A DNA stretch of 64,000 bases from Histoplasma ohiense (GCA_017607445.1 JAEVHH010000001.1:7688001-7752000); one strand, 5' to 3'; positions 44,106 to 57,400 are shown, numbered from the stretch's first letter. Program-made: numbers and translations. Notes: generated by a model not told the origin, from the letters alone.

Positions 44106-46403
44106 GTTTGTTTGTTTGTATTGATTTAACATTTCAGAGAAAACACAGACAGTGTCTGTGTTTCAGAAGCCTTCTGAAGAGTATGAAGACATACTACACT
44201 GAAGAGATTTCTATATACACAGAGAGAGAGAAAACAGAATTCAGATGACAACTCTTGAGAAGATTCAGCTTATTGAAAAGAATTATTTCAAGCTGCACAT
44301 TCACTTCTGATCTAATGTATGATCATTCATGATGAGGCTATAGTATGGTTTCTGAGAGGACTGCTGCTGCTGTGTCTGAAAGACTTTATAGTGAATAAAG
44401 AGAGATAACTCTCTCAGTTGATCTGAGAACTGTCTGCACTTTCAACAATAGAAGAAAAACAGATAAAATAGATAAAAGAAAAAAAGAAAAAATAAGTGTA
44501 CTGAAAAGAAAAATAAAGAAGAGAAGTGAAGAAAAGACTGTGTTCTCTGTGACATCTTGCAATTATATGACCCAGTACAAGTCTGAAGAGAGAGAGAGGA
44601 GAGAGCACTGAAGAAGATTGTGAGAGAAAAGAAGTGAAGAGAGACAGTAACAGCAGCAGAAAAAGAGAAGAAGAGTGTATACTGACAGCAAAAAATATAT
44701 CAACTGAGTCAGTATGCAGACTGTACTGATTACATCACAGCTAGTTGAAACAGATGAGTCAACTGTGCTGATTGAATCATTTGCATCAGTTGAACTGATT
44801 GAATCAATTGAACTGTTTGTATCAATTGAATCAGTTGAATTGATTGTATTGATTGAACTGATTGAGCTGATTGTACTGATTGAACTGATTGCATCATTTG
44901 TATCAATTGCATCAGTTGAATCTATTGTATTGATTGAATCAGTTGTACTGAATATTGTGCTATCTGTACCACCTTGCTGTGGGGGGCTGTCTGATGATGT
45001 GTGTTCAAACAGCTGCATTATCTCATGCAGTACTGTGTGTAGAACTGTGTGTGATCAAGCAGTTCTACAAAGTCTGTAGAAGTCAGAGATTCTAGATAGA
45101 CAACAGCTGTTGTCTGATTATATGACTGTGCTGCTGATTTCTTGAGTCAGTGAGAGAAGTGTCTCTGTGAGTGTTGACAGAGCATCAAATATTCTGAGCT
45201 TTTGTTGTGTTCACAGACACAGATGAGCCTCATATCTGCATGCTGAAAGCATCTGTGGTATCAGAAGAAGTCTCCATGAGAGGAGTGAAATATAAGTCAG
45301 TGATGAAGAGCATATCATGATATGATAAGCTCTGAAGAAGTTTTCATTTGATATTCCATAGTCAGTTTGCTGAATCTTCAGTCTCAGTATCAGTCAGAGA
45401 GCTTTTCACAGACTCTGCTTCATTACTCTCACTCTGTCTCTTGACTGAGCTGCTTGGCCACTGTGTGGACCCCACTGACTGTGGGCATGATCTCAAATTC
45501 ATAGACTGAGACTGCAGTAGATGAGACTGTCTGCTTAGTCAGACAGTCTACTTTCTCATTGCTCTTTATTTTCATATACTCAGAGACTCATTTCAGATCT
45601 ATATTATATTATCTGAGGAGTTTATGACAGCAGCTGTAGACTCAGTTTGAGAAGACAGCTGCACTGTTTTGTATATTTCAGATGACTGAGATGTTGTCAA
45701 AACAGAGTCAGATCTAAGAATTGATGCTGTCATCTGTGACACAGAGTAGAAGCTTCATCACACACTCTAATACACAGCAGATATCAACTGTCTCAGCATT
45801 GAAGATATGTGATATAGAGCTCAGTGCAGCTGAGAAGCTGATCAGCTGTTTGTTTCTCTGATAGACTATAAAGCTATAGTTCACTCATCTGCTGTTGTTA
45901 AAAATCTGTTTTGATTCATTCAAGAAAATATATAGATCTGTTGAAGATTGACTTCTTCATCATTTTTTGAATATCTGAACAGCATTTTTTTTATCTACAC
46001 TCTCTGTGAGATCTGTCTCACATCTTTCTGAATAGTGTGAAATGATAAGTGTGGATTTATTAACTGCAGACAGCAGCATCTTCAACTTCTGAATCTTGAT
46101 CTTTGAATGCTGTCAGATTTCAGCCTCTCTTTCATGTGTGATTATTGAGGAAGCTATCTGTGAAGTCAGTGGATGTCTTTTATCCACTGTCTGAAGTCTT
46201 ATTGTGAAATGCATTTTGACCTTCTTCAGAGCTATCATTGCTGATGGAAGCTCAGCATCTCAGTATAGAGTTGTAATGAATATTGTATGAAAAACTGAAA
46301 GGATTTCTCTGACTGTCATGATAAGCATCTTCTCAACTGTTCTCACATGTTATCTCAGATGAAAGCTGATCTCTCCACTTCTGTCTGTGTGTTTTACTGA
46401 CTG
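44106..46403. other. Decayed repeat DNA with a degenerate tandem block
   Basis: CpG-poor, CA/TG/AG-rich throughout. 44745-44952 is a degenerate tandem repeat of about 15-bp units (variants of TTGAACTGATTGTAT, TTGAATCAATTGCAT) that reads as a 3-residue periodic frame on both strands. A 20-bp-scale GC-rich word CCACCTTGCTGTGGGG occurs at 44970. I recognise no gene; part may be the continuation of the minus-strand LINE-like fragment at 60484, split by element E. Confidence 0.45.
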
Positions 46404-46418
46404 AGTGCAGCTGCTGTT
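46404..46418 (+). repeat. LINE-A copy 2 target duplication (left)
   Basis: AGTGCAGCTGCTGTT, repeated exactly at 47137-47151. Confidence 0.9.
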
Positions 46419-47136
46419 ATTATTATTATTATTATTCTTCAATTATAGATGCATGCAGTCAGTGACTATGGCATCTACCTGAAACACTTCAGGATTTTTC
46501 AACTCAAGAATAATTTAATATACAAAGACAATTTAAAACATGCATTATCAGAATTCCAGCCCAGAATCAAACAACTATTCAAACTGTTCAATCAAAGAAA
46601 TCAAAATCAAAAGAATGTCAGTAAGTCAACACAACTTAGTTTGAAAACAAAAGAAATAAACATTGTAAAAGACAGCTTTATTATAACAAGGAAAAGAAAA
46701 ACCACTGACAACAACTATAACATCAATAAAAAACAAACCAAACTTTTCAAAACAAATTAAAACTGATCATAAACAATTTAAGAGAGACTTCAAAGCAAGA
46801 TGAAAAGAAAGACTAAAAGAAAAATCAAAATAAATCAAATTGAAAATCTGATCTCAATATTTTTAACAGACAATTCATTCAAACTCTTGTAGCAACATTT
46901 GATTCTTTCAAATATTCAATTAAAAACTTGTTTCCAGTTTCTGTATTGAATAACAGATTCAAATTTAATTGTTCCAATTCAAACTTCTTTCTCAGTTTCA
47001 ATCTCAATTCTGAATACTTTGCACAAAGTAACAGAAGATGCTCTGGATTTTCATATAACTGACAATCTAAACATAGACTACTTAAATCATCTCTAAACTT
47101 TGTTAAATATGATTTGAAGTAACCATGCCCAAGCTT
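46419..47136 (-). mobile_element. LINE-A copy 2, 5'-truncated, with 15-bp TSD
   Basis: 718 bp: an (AAT)n tail on the left, then 3' UTR and the C-terminal knuckle part of ORF2, cut at the AAGCTT corresponding to 29711 of copy 1. A perfect 15-bp duplication flanks it. Very similar to copy 1 along its whole length, so both moved recently compared with the chromovirus decay. The right duplication overlaps the first base of the element E LTR. Confidence 0.92.
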
Positions 47137-47150
47137 AGTGCAGCTGCTGT

Positions 47151-47421
47151 TGTAATAGGCGCAACGGAGATATCTATATTAGAAAATAGCTATGTGGCGA
47201 TAGAAGAACACAGAACACACCAGAATTAATGAGAAGAGACATAGCACATAGCATCATAGACAGCTGTAGTGCATGGTGGTCGCCTATATAATGCTTGCTG
47301 ATATCTGTAGATATTAGAAGATCAGTGATTAGCTTTGAATAATAGAGATGACTACCTTCTTAACATTCTATATGTGTACTTCACACTACTCTCATAATTA
47401 TATCTACAATCATCTCTTACA
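47151..47421 (+). repeat. Element E 5' LTR (271 bp)
   Basis: Contains TATATAAT at 47285-47292. Thirty-nine bases after the start of that box, AGTGATTAG (47324-47332) is the reverse complement of CTAATCACT at 47425-47433, just inside the element, again suggesting self-priming. Confidence 0.9.
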
Positions 47422-47444
47422 ATTCTAATCACTCATAACTCTAT

Positions 47445-50400
47445 TTGGGTGGTCTGTTGTTATGCACATCTACAATAAAGCATGCAACATTAGTTAAAAC
47501 ATGCAAGATAATCTCAACATGTGCAAGATCTCTTGAAAATCAATCTGAATCCTCTACCACCTTCGATGATCACAATGTGTGTTTGCAACAGTTGAATGAT
47601 CAAATCTGTGAACAAGAGCAGCAATTAGCTATTCTGCATACACAACAGCAGCTCAATGAATTGAAAGTGCAGATTCATGAAGATACTCTCATTGAGCTTC
47701 AATTAATTCAGAATATCACCACAGAACTGCTGCAAAATCGATCTGTGAACAATATGAATGATGATAATGAAACACCACTGAGACTAGAGATTAAGGACTA
47801 TTATTGAGGAAAAAATATGTTAGAATTCAAGAACTATAAAGATCACATGTTGACTCTCTTTACACACCACTGCTGGTATTATTGAAAGGAGAAACACAAG
47901 ATAAATGATGCTAAACTCTACCTTGATGCCCATGTTAAGCAGAAATGGTTGAATTTTGTATCATTGTATGAGAGATGTGGAGGAGCAACACTGTTGACTT
48001 TTGATGATATGCTATCACATCTAGAGATGCAAATTAACGATCCACAGAACCAGCACTGATTGATGAGTCAAAAGTTTCAAAATGCAAAGCAACAAGAATG
48101 ACAATTGATATACAATTTCTCTAAATATCTCAAAGACTGGGAATACTACTTACCCCCATATAGTGAAGAACAAAGAATAGATAACTTGCATAGTAAAGTA
48201 TTGAAGATATTATGCACAGAACTCAACTGTTGAAATCAAGAGCCTCAGAACTACAAAGAGTTGCTTTGAACTCTACAGACTCTCAAGGAAAATATGCTGA
48301 AGCAATGATGTGCTATTTGCAAAGAAAGATCTGTGATATTTGTAGAGAATCAGCATCATTCTGATAAATCTAGCAACTGTCAGAACAAGAGAAAACAAGA
48401 GGAACAAATGAGTTCAATTGAACAAATCAAAAAAGATAAATATAACTGGATGAAGAAGTGTTCTCACTGTCATAAGAAGAGTCATATTGCAAATGATTGT
48501 TGAATGTTACACTCTGAAAAGTGCAACCAAGTTTGATAAGCAAAAAATCAACAATTTCAATTGTAGAAGCAGCTGCTGCATTGAGAATACAAACAACTAG
48601 ACTGTGAGATAAATGATTATTGATGATGAATATGTGGATGCTGACAGAAGTGGGATGGTTGATGGTGTGGATGCTAGTGAATTCTGATGTGAATGCAAAC
48701 TTTGTGTCCCACATCTGAGCATCAAAATATTTCTCAAAGACAGAAGGTAAATCAAAAGTAGTGGAAGCAGTTGATAATCATAAGATTAAATCATATAAAC
48801 AACAAAGAGCTGCAATGAAGATTATTGATGATGAACATGTTCTCTGAGAAGAATTCCACCATTTCAAAGAAGCTGACATTAGTGGATATGATGTAATTTT
48901 GAGCATGCTGTGGTTGGAAGCTGTGAACTCTGATATTGATTGGGTGTGAAGATGCTGAATCTATAGAAAAGCATCAAATATTAACCACATACATCTGAAT
49001 ACTGCTAAAGAATTTGCAACACTAATTGATGATGATAATATTATATTTGCTGCTTTACCATTACAAGCTGTGAGTGCAGCAACTGAGTCAAATATCTCAG
49101 ATGATTATAAAGATTATCTTGATGTATTCTGAGAAGATATATCTGATGTGGAACATGCACCTCACAATCATGCCATAGACCTCAAACCTGGCAAGGAACC
49201 CTCATACTGACTGATATATAACTTATCACCTCAAGAACTCTCTGTCCTCTGAGAATATATTGAAAAGACATTATAGAAGAATTGAATATATCTGTTCAAG
49301 AGCCCAGCCAGTACATCAGTGCTATTTGCACTGAAGAAAGATGGAACCCTGTGTCTTTGTGTGGATTATTGAGAATTGAATGAAATAACAGTCAAGAATC
49401 AATACCCACTGCTCTTAATAAGTGAAATACTTGATAGATTAGCAGATGCCAAAATATATATGCAGCTGAACCTTAGAGATGTGTATCATAGAATTCACAT
49501 ATGAGCAGAGGATGAATGAAAAACAGCATTTTGAACATGATATGAATACTTTGAATATCTAGTCTTATCTTTTGAGCTAATCAATGCTTCTGTGATCTTT
49601 CAATCTTATATCAACAAAGCTCTCAGTGATCTTTTAGACATATATTGTGTGGCTTATCTTGACAATATCATAATCTATTCAAACACATTTGATGAGCATG
49701 TCGTCCATGTTAAGAATGTGCTGGAATGGTTAAGGCATTGAAGACTATATGCCAAACTTAGTAAGTGTATGTTCCATGCAACAGAAATTGGATTTTTGGG
49801 TTTTGTGATTACCACACAGAGCATTACTGTCAAGAAACACTGTGTCAACACAATTCTAGATTGATCAGAACTGTGAACTATAAATGAATTGCAAATATTT
49901 CTAGAATTCATCAATTTCTATTGTTGATTCATATACAAGTTCTCAATAATAACAGCACCTCTGACTGAATTGTTAAAAGATTATGAAATGAAAAGAGAGA
50001 AGAATAACACACCTGTTCAGTTAGACAAAAACTGCAAGCATGTAATTTTGCAGTTAAAAGAATGCTTTATGAAAGCACTGTTGTTGATTCACTTTGATCT
50101 GCAGTGAAAACTCTGTATAGAAATGAATGAATCTGATGTTGCAATTGCTGCAGTAATATCACAATTAATGAATGATAATCACTGACATCTGATCATGTTT
50201 TGATCTAGAAAGCTCACAGAAACAGAAAGATGTTATCAAACATATGATCTAAAAATATTGCTGATTGTAGAAGCTTTCAGACAATGATATCACTACTTAT
50301 ATAATAGCAGACACTCAATAACTGTTTTATCTGACCATATCAACCTCCAACACTTCATGATGACAAAGCAGCTAAATGAGTGTCAGATTCACTGAATGGA

Positions 50401-52316
50401 AATACTCTCAGCATTTGATTTTGAAATAGAGCACTGTTCTAGAAAAAATAATCCAACAGATGTATCAAGTCATTGCTCAGATTTTGTAAAATATACAGCT
50501 CTCTTGATGAGACTCTCTACTCTGCAAGAGAAGCTGTGTAAAAGAATCTTTAAATCACTAAAGACAAAAGAAAACACAAAATTAGATCAATGTGTCAAAA
50601 TGATGTGAAAAGATCTACAAGCTAATGAAAATTGTTGAGTGAAGAGATCTGTAGTTGTTGATGATAACAACCTCTGCAGAATAAAGAACACATCTGTGAA
50701 TGAGAATGAGATCACAGATGTTATGAGATTAAATCTAGAGACTCTGATGTCACAGATTCTAGCTGTCAAGATATTTGAGTCTGAGACAGTCTATTGCAAA
50801 GAGATAGCTGAATCTATCATTGAACTCTTACTGCAGATTCAGAATAGAGACATCAGCACATCTGAACTTTGCAGAAGACTAGAGATGAGTGATACTAGTG
50901 TAGATAATTGTTCAATCTGAGCAGTAGATAAAGATGATCTGCTCAGAAAAGATGATAAAGTCTATATACTGCAAGACAAAATCATAAAATATGAAATAAT
51001 GAAAATGAATCACAATGATTCTCAAGATGGCCATTTTGAATGTGACAAAATCATTGAAGTGATCAAATGCAAGTACTTGTGGCATGGTATGAGCAATGAG
51101 ATTGCAGAATATGTGAGAACTTGTGATGTTTGCCAACATATCAAGATACCACAGCACAAGCCATACAGATTGCTACAACCACATTCAGTGTCAGACAAGA
51201 AATGGCATATAATTAGCATGAACTTTATTGAAGATCTGTCAGATAATAAAAAGAGAAGTCAAATCTATAATGCTATTGTTGTATTTGTTGATTTATTCAT
51301 CAAATGAGTCATAATTGTGTCCACATCTTCAGAGCTAGATGCAGAAGAACTTGCAGATATTATTGTATGAAGAGTTGTGAAGAACTTTGATCTATCTGCA
51401 AACATTATTAATGACTGAGATTCATTAATAAATAGCAAGTTTTGATTGACATTGTGTTATCTGCTCCATGTCTGATGAAAATTATCAACAGTATTCCACC
51501 CACAAACTGATGGTCAGACAGAATGATTGAATCAGATGATTGAACATTATCTTCACACATATTGCAGTTATCAGCAAGATAATTGGATAGAATGGATTCC
51601 TCTGATGCAATGAGCATATAACAATGTCTTCCACACATTGATAAAAATGACATCATCTGAAGCAATGATCGGCTGACCACTGAACTTTGCATAGACATGA
51701 AACCTCCAAGCATGAGTGTGTCAAAATCAGTGATGAAACAAGTGGAATGAATGAAGTAAGTAGAAAACAAGATCTGAGAATGTCTAGAAGCTGTCAAAGC
51801 AGCTGAGAAAAAATATTATAATTAGCATCATATATCAAAAAGCTTTAAAATAGAGGACTGAGTAATGCTGTGTGCAAAAAATATATCCATCTTGCAATCC
51901 TCACTCAAACTAGATCATTGATTTTTGAGTCTCTTTCAAATAATTGATATCCACAGTACACAAGTGTACAAACTGAAACTCATGCTGTAATATAAAGAAA
52001 TTCATTCTGTATTTTATATTTCTCTTCTCAAACCTTATCACATGTGCAATGGACAAATCCCATAAGTAGAACTGATAATTATAGATGTGCAAGAGAAATG
52101 AAAAGTTGAAGCTATATTAGACAAATGTCAATACCACAGTCAAACACAATATCTTGTCAAATGAAAAGATTGTACAAATACAGATAATTCTTGAGAATCT
52201 GAGGAAAACTTGATGAACAGTCAGAAGTACTTGAAACAGTTTAATAAAATCTATCAGAAATTAGTCAGTAAATGAAAATGAAGAAGACAACAATGACTGC
52301 TGAATATACTTATTTC
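47445..52316 (+). pseudogene. Element E gag-pol remnant
   Basis: Decayed but readable in order. Coiled-coil Gag N-end (QLNDQICEQEQQLAILHTQQ, about 47600); capsid; CCHC knuckle CSHCHKKSHIANDC (about 48450). Protease region about 48700-49050. RT with LKPGKEPS, VLFALKKDG and YLDNIIIY (YLDD with one G-to-A change, about 49654). RNase H with TVLSDHINLQHF. Integrase finger HNDSQDGHFECDKII...CDVCQ (51008-51140) and core MNFIEDL, ND-stop-DSLINSKF, HPQTDGQTE. Chromodomain-like QTQYLVKW and SWESEENL near 52150-52210. Stops are mainly TGA at former CGA or TGG. Sequence is distinct from family A-D/F. Confidence 0.88.
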
Positions 52317-52318
52317 AC

Positions 52319-53421
52319 TCAGAGATTAAAAAACAGATCTGTTTCAGCTTGATCAGTGTCATTTGAGAAATTGTCATCAAGACAAATCTGCTTATTATTC
52401 TGAATTTCCTCAACTGATGAAGCACAACATTTCAACAATGACTTGAGAGCTGTGACTGATGATGTAATCATCAAGATCTCATCAATCACTGTTTCAGCTG
52501 AAGTCTCAGAAGAATCATCTCATTGAATCTTCTGAATCTTCACAGCAAAGAATTTAACCACTGCAGTCACAGTGCTCTACAAAATGTTAATGTTTGAAGT
52601 GTCCACATCAGCAACAATTAGATTCTCAGCAGTGTTGATAACTGTCTGAGTCAATTCAATAGCATCCACTGACATCTAATAGAAAGTTAATATTATATAC
52701 CATAAAAACATCTGTTTTGAATAATAACTTACTGAAATGCAGATGTGCTTTGTCATCAAGCAGTGTTTGCATTTTTTGCATCAATCCTCAACAGACTCAC
52801 AATGATGATGAAGAGATGTTGTCAAATGTCAAATACAATGACAGTAATATGCTGCTGTGTTTCTTTCTAATACTTCAACAGAACCATCCACTTTCTCATC
52901 TTTGTCTATATTATTGATCAACTTAAATAATGTACCAAGATCTTGGCTCAGTGAGAATGACACTGATGTAATAGCAGAATGCAAAAACATGCTTTCTGAA
53001 ATGCTGCTATGATTGAATGTCACACTCTGCTGTGACAACAGATCATCAGAGTTTATATAGAATTCTAGAATCTCATCTGTGTTCTTGTAGACCTGCACAT
53101 CAAGTACAAACCTCACAACAGCAGTTTGATATGTGGCAAATCTCTCATTCAGAACTTTATTGAAGAGCAGCATTTTGTGAAATTCATCAATCAAAGATTG
53201 ACTGATTTCATGAAAGCACTCAGACATCTATAATCTGTTAGTATCAATAACAATCTCAGTTTAAGAAAACTTACAGCAGCACAACTTCTATTTGATATAT
53301 AGCAGATGTGACAGTGTATCTGTTCATTGTTTACAAAGTAAGAGTATACTGAGAGGTTCTGCAATCTCTCCAGACAACCCAAGCAAATGCTCTTGATGAC
53401 AGACAGTATATCACTCTTCAT
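52319..53421 (-). pseudogene. Antisense intron-bearing zinc-module gene inside element E
   Basis: Three exons on the minus strand, 53421-53275, 53227-52733 and 52675-52319, all phase 0. Introns are 47 nt (GTAAGT...TACTAACAG...ATTATAG) and 57 nt (GTAAGT...ATTAACTT...CTATTAG), both textbook fungal. It encodes 332 codons. In-frame stops at 52829-52831, 52781-52783, 52577-52579 and 52520-52522 all fit C-to-T decay. Two similar modules: the first starts ICLGCLERL, has Cys pattern C-x2-C-x20-C-x2-C-x6-C, and ends at the intron; the second has CKKCKHCLMTKHIC and again ends at an intron, and each next exon starts Met-Ser. Both modules are followed by helical Ser/Thr/Val-rich segments. Function unknown; zinc binding is inferred. 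It converges tail-to-tail with pol. Confidence 0.6.
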
Positions 53422-53879
53422 AGACTTCAAATCAGCAACAGAAACAGCTGATTCTGATATTTTATCATAACTTTAATCAGTACCAAGACCTTGTTCAAAG
53501 AAGAAGGAGAAGCAAAAGCAATAAGAAAGAAAAACAGATGTTGAAGATTGAAATCAATATTGCAATGTTGATCAAAGAAATTGCAACAACACAAAATTCA
53601 ACCCAAAATGGAAAATGCAATCATGCAATCAAAACTTCAAATTTCACAATAAAAATCACATAGAAGGATACAGTGTACTTTGTTTGATAAATTGATGTAT
53701 TCTTTTTAAATAAAAAATTGTTGATGGTGATGGTGGTGATGATTTTGTTAGAATATGATTTTTGAGTGTAAAAGTCAAAGAAAAGAGGTTCAGAAGTTGT
53801 GTCTAAATCATGATTGAACTGCAATGACATCAGAGATGAAAAAACATTCTTTCAAAACAGCAATACTTTGGAATTAATC
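53422..53879 (-). other. Upstream region of the antisense gene
   Basis: On the minus strand it is T/C-rich (CTTTCTTATTGCTTTTGCTT near 53530), like a fungal promoter or 5' UTR. It also holds a 69-codon minus-strand frame (53621-53830, starting MSLQFNHDL) of unknown status. In the ancestral element it continued directly to 60089-60212 and the 3' LTR, before F inserted. Confidence 0.4.
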
Positions 53880-54476
53880 TGTAACGGGCGTACTTCGATT
53901 AACGATTTGGTACTATCCTAATTACAGATTACGAATTGATTAAGGAAAGAAAGAGAAAAGAAATCAGAAGAAAAGGTCGTACGAAGGGGGTTCTTATAGG
54001 GGAAAGTTCGGGGCGGAAGAATATCAGAAGCCGCTCCACAGTGGAGCGCGGAGCGGAAGAACATTAAGGGGTACGCGTAAGAATCGTTAGAAGTTACGCG
54101 AGCGCGGAACGTGGGGCGGGGGAATCATTGAGGGCTACGCGGAAGAATCGTTAGAGACTTCGCGAGCGCGGAACACAGAGCGGGAGAACGTAAGGAGCTA
54201 CGCGGAAGAATCGTTAGAGACTACGCGAGCGCGGAACACAGAGCGGGAGAACGTAAGGAGCTACGCGGAAGAATCGTTAGAGACTACGCGAGCGCAGAGC
54301 ACGGAACAGAAGAATGTTAAGAGCTACGCGGAAGAATCATTAGAAACTACGCGAGCGCGGAGCACGGAGCGGAGGAACATCGAGGGTTACGCGAGGTGAC
54401 AACGGCCAGGAATGAGCGGGTGCAGGAGGGGAGTTGGTTGTGTAAGTTAATTACTAACAGGTGCTAACCCGTCACA
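53880..54476 (-). repeat. Element F 3' LTR (597 bp)
   Basis: Five 63-bp units (GAATCGTTAG-type junctions at about 54087, 54147, 54210, 54273 and 54336) against three in B. A few CpG-to-TpG/CpA differences from its partner. Confidence 0.93.
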
Positions 54477-57400
54477 TTATCCCCCCCTACCGGGGTGAGT
54501 GAGGACTCGTAGGTGTCGAGGGCGGCGGTGTCCTCCAAGGCGGACGCGGGTTCCCAGGTCGGATGATTGTATCCTACCCATTTGATGAGGTATTCGCGGC
54601 GGCGGCGGTTGGTTCTATTGTCAAGGATTGCTTCAATTTCCCACTCGAGTTCATTGTCTTCTTCTACAATGGTGGGTGGCTGCCAATCGGAGGTTCTCTG
54701 TGAGGGGAATGGATCCTCGGCCGCGGGTCGGAGCAGGTTCGTATGAAAGATGTCATGGATGCCAGGCAGGGTGTCAAGTCGATAATTGTGTGTGCCTAGC
54801 ACTTCCTTCACTGTATACTTGGTGTGGTGGTAATCTAGCATACACAAGGGGTGGTCCATTCTTATGTTCTTGAGGTCCAGCCAGACTTTGTCTTCTACAT
54901 GGTATTGGGTCGCAGAACTCCTCCTGATGTTTGTTTGGTCCTTGTAATCTTGCTGAGTGCTGGCCATTGAAGCTTCTGCCCATTCACAGGCTTTCTTCAG
55001 CTTGCTCATGATGTTCTCTGCCGCCTGTATGGGGCTGCGGGCGTACGCGGTTTCTCAGGGAGTCTCAGGGAAGTCCAGAACCTCTAAGTTGTATCTGTGT
55101 AGGAGGAAGAATGGGCTTACATCTGTTGTAGCGGAATCTCAACTGTTAATCACAATCTCAGTGTGTGGCAGCAGGTTGCTCCAGTTGTCCTGCGCGTAAT
55201 TGCAGAACTTACAGAGGATGTTCTTTACCATTTGTATCATCCTCTCAGTAGCTCCATCAGTCTCTGGGTGGTACACCGTTGATAACTTTTGTTCGATTCT
55301 TAATAATTGGCATACGCGGGCCCAGAGTGCACTGACGAATTGACTGTCTCTATCTGACACAATGGATGAAGGCAGGCTGTGCATACAATAGAACAGGCTT
55401 CTGACGAAGGCATCTGCAACTACTTCGGCGTCCATCTTGTCACAGGGCTGTAGTATTACACCCTTGCTGAGTCAGTCAACAATGACTAGGATGTTCATAG
55501 AACCTCCACTTTCAGGTAAGGAAACTGCAAAATCAATAGCTATATCACATCAAGTTCAGTCAGGGACAGGTAAGAGCTTCAGCATCCCTTTTCAGCATTC
55601 ACATCATGCCGTCACTGAGCTGCAGCAATCACAGTTGTGTACAAACTGGTGTATGTCTTTCGACATATCTGGCCAGTAGAATTCTCAGATGACAATGTTG
55701 TACATGATTTTGTGTCCTGGGTGCCCAGTCATCAGTGAGTCATGAATTTCTTGCATGATCTGTGTTCGTAGGGGTTCTGAATTGGGGACCCATCGCCTAT
55801 CTCGAAAGCATAAGCAGTTGTCATCATCAATCAAACATGCTGAGATATCCGTTCTTGGGTATACACCTGCGGGGAATCGAGGTGCTTTGCTTTGTACAGC
55901 TTCAGCGGCTTGTTGCCAGAATTCATCTGCCTCTGCCACTAGTCTCCATTGTTCTTCGAGCGAGGGTTCTTGAGCTCGGGACTGGTTGATATGTACGCAG
56001 GGTTCATCTGGTTGCGTAGGACTTTCTATGATTGCAGGGTCGATTAACCAATGCTCTCAGTGTTTCCACCTGTCATCCAAGTCATCAGATGGCATATCTT
56101 GTTCTCAGCAGGACAGGGCATCCGCAAGGGTGTTCTCTACTCCAGGTTGATAACGAATTGTGAACGAAAAACGGCTAAGGAACAATGACCAACGCATATG
56201 CCTCTCAGTGAGCTTACAAGTGGTTGTGAAGTACTCTAGGTTCTTATGATTGATAACAATCTCGAACCTCTCGACACTCATGAGTTCGGATTCCCATTCT
56301 TTGAGGCATCATATGATCGCTAGGAGCTCCTTGTCGTAGATCTCGTAGTTGCATTCAGTGGGTGACATCTTTTTCAAGGTGAAGGCACAAGGTCATAGGA
56401 CACCTTTGTTGTCATATTGCATCAGTGCCCCACCTACTACATAATCTGAGGTGTCTGTTTCGAGAATCGTATGCTTATCTGAATCAAATGATTGCAGCAT
56501 CAGGGCACTTGTGAACATACACTTCAGCTTTTTGAATGCTGCGTCCACTTCGTCAGTCCATTGGAATACGGCGTCTTTCCGGGTCAGGTCCATTAGTGGT
56601 TGTATGATATTGGAGAAGTCCTTGATAAACCTTCAGTAGAAGTTGGCAAACCCTAGAAAGCTTCTAGTCCCTTTTACCAAGACTGGTGCCTCCCAGTTGA
56701 GAATTGCTTCCACCTTCTTAGGATCCATACATACGCCTTTTTCAGCTTCGATGATGAATTCTAGGTAGATCATAGACTTGGTCTCGAAGTCGCATTTGTC
56801 AATGTCCACTTGCAGTCCAGCTTTTCATAGACAGTCAAGAACTTGTTGTACATGCTTACAGTGCTCAGTGAGCAATCCATCAGTGAAGATCAAGATATCG
56901 TCCATGTACGCTGAGGCGATCTCATCGAGCAGGTCTCGTAGAGCCCAGTTAATGTATTTCTGGAATGTACTTGGAGCATTCACTAATTCAAAGGGGGTCA
57001 CTGTCCATTCGTATAATCTGTAACGCGTATGAAAGGCAGTTAGCCATTCATCACCTTCATTAATCCTTATCTTGTAGAAGGCCGCAGAGATGTCAAGTTT
57101 CGTAAATCATTTTGCTTTTCCTATCCATTCAAGTGTTTCATTGATGAGTGGGAGGGGGTATCAGTCCTTCCGCATAATCTTGTTGAGTCCTCAATAATCG
57201 ATGCAGAATTGTAAGCCACCTCCTGGTTTCTTTGCAAACAGTACAGGTGCTGCAGTGGGTGAGTTGCTAACACAAATGAAGCCTTTGTCTAGTAATCTGT
57301 TGAGTGTTTTTCGTAGGACGAGGAGCTTGTCGCGCGACATGCTGTAGAGAGGACCCCAGGGCGGTTGCGGGTCCTTACTGTCTTCCTTGATGAGCTCAAT

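Noticed and set aside
44714..45079. 121-codon frame as a secreted repeat protein
   Set aside because: Periodic Ile/Glu/Leu pattern is a by-product of the 15-bp DNA repeat; the opposite strand reads open too.
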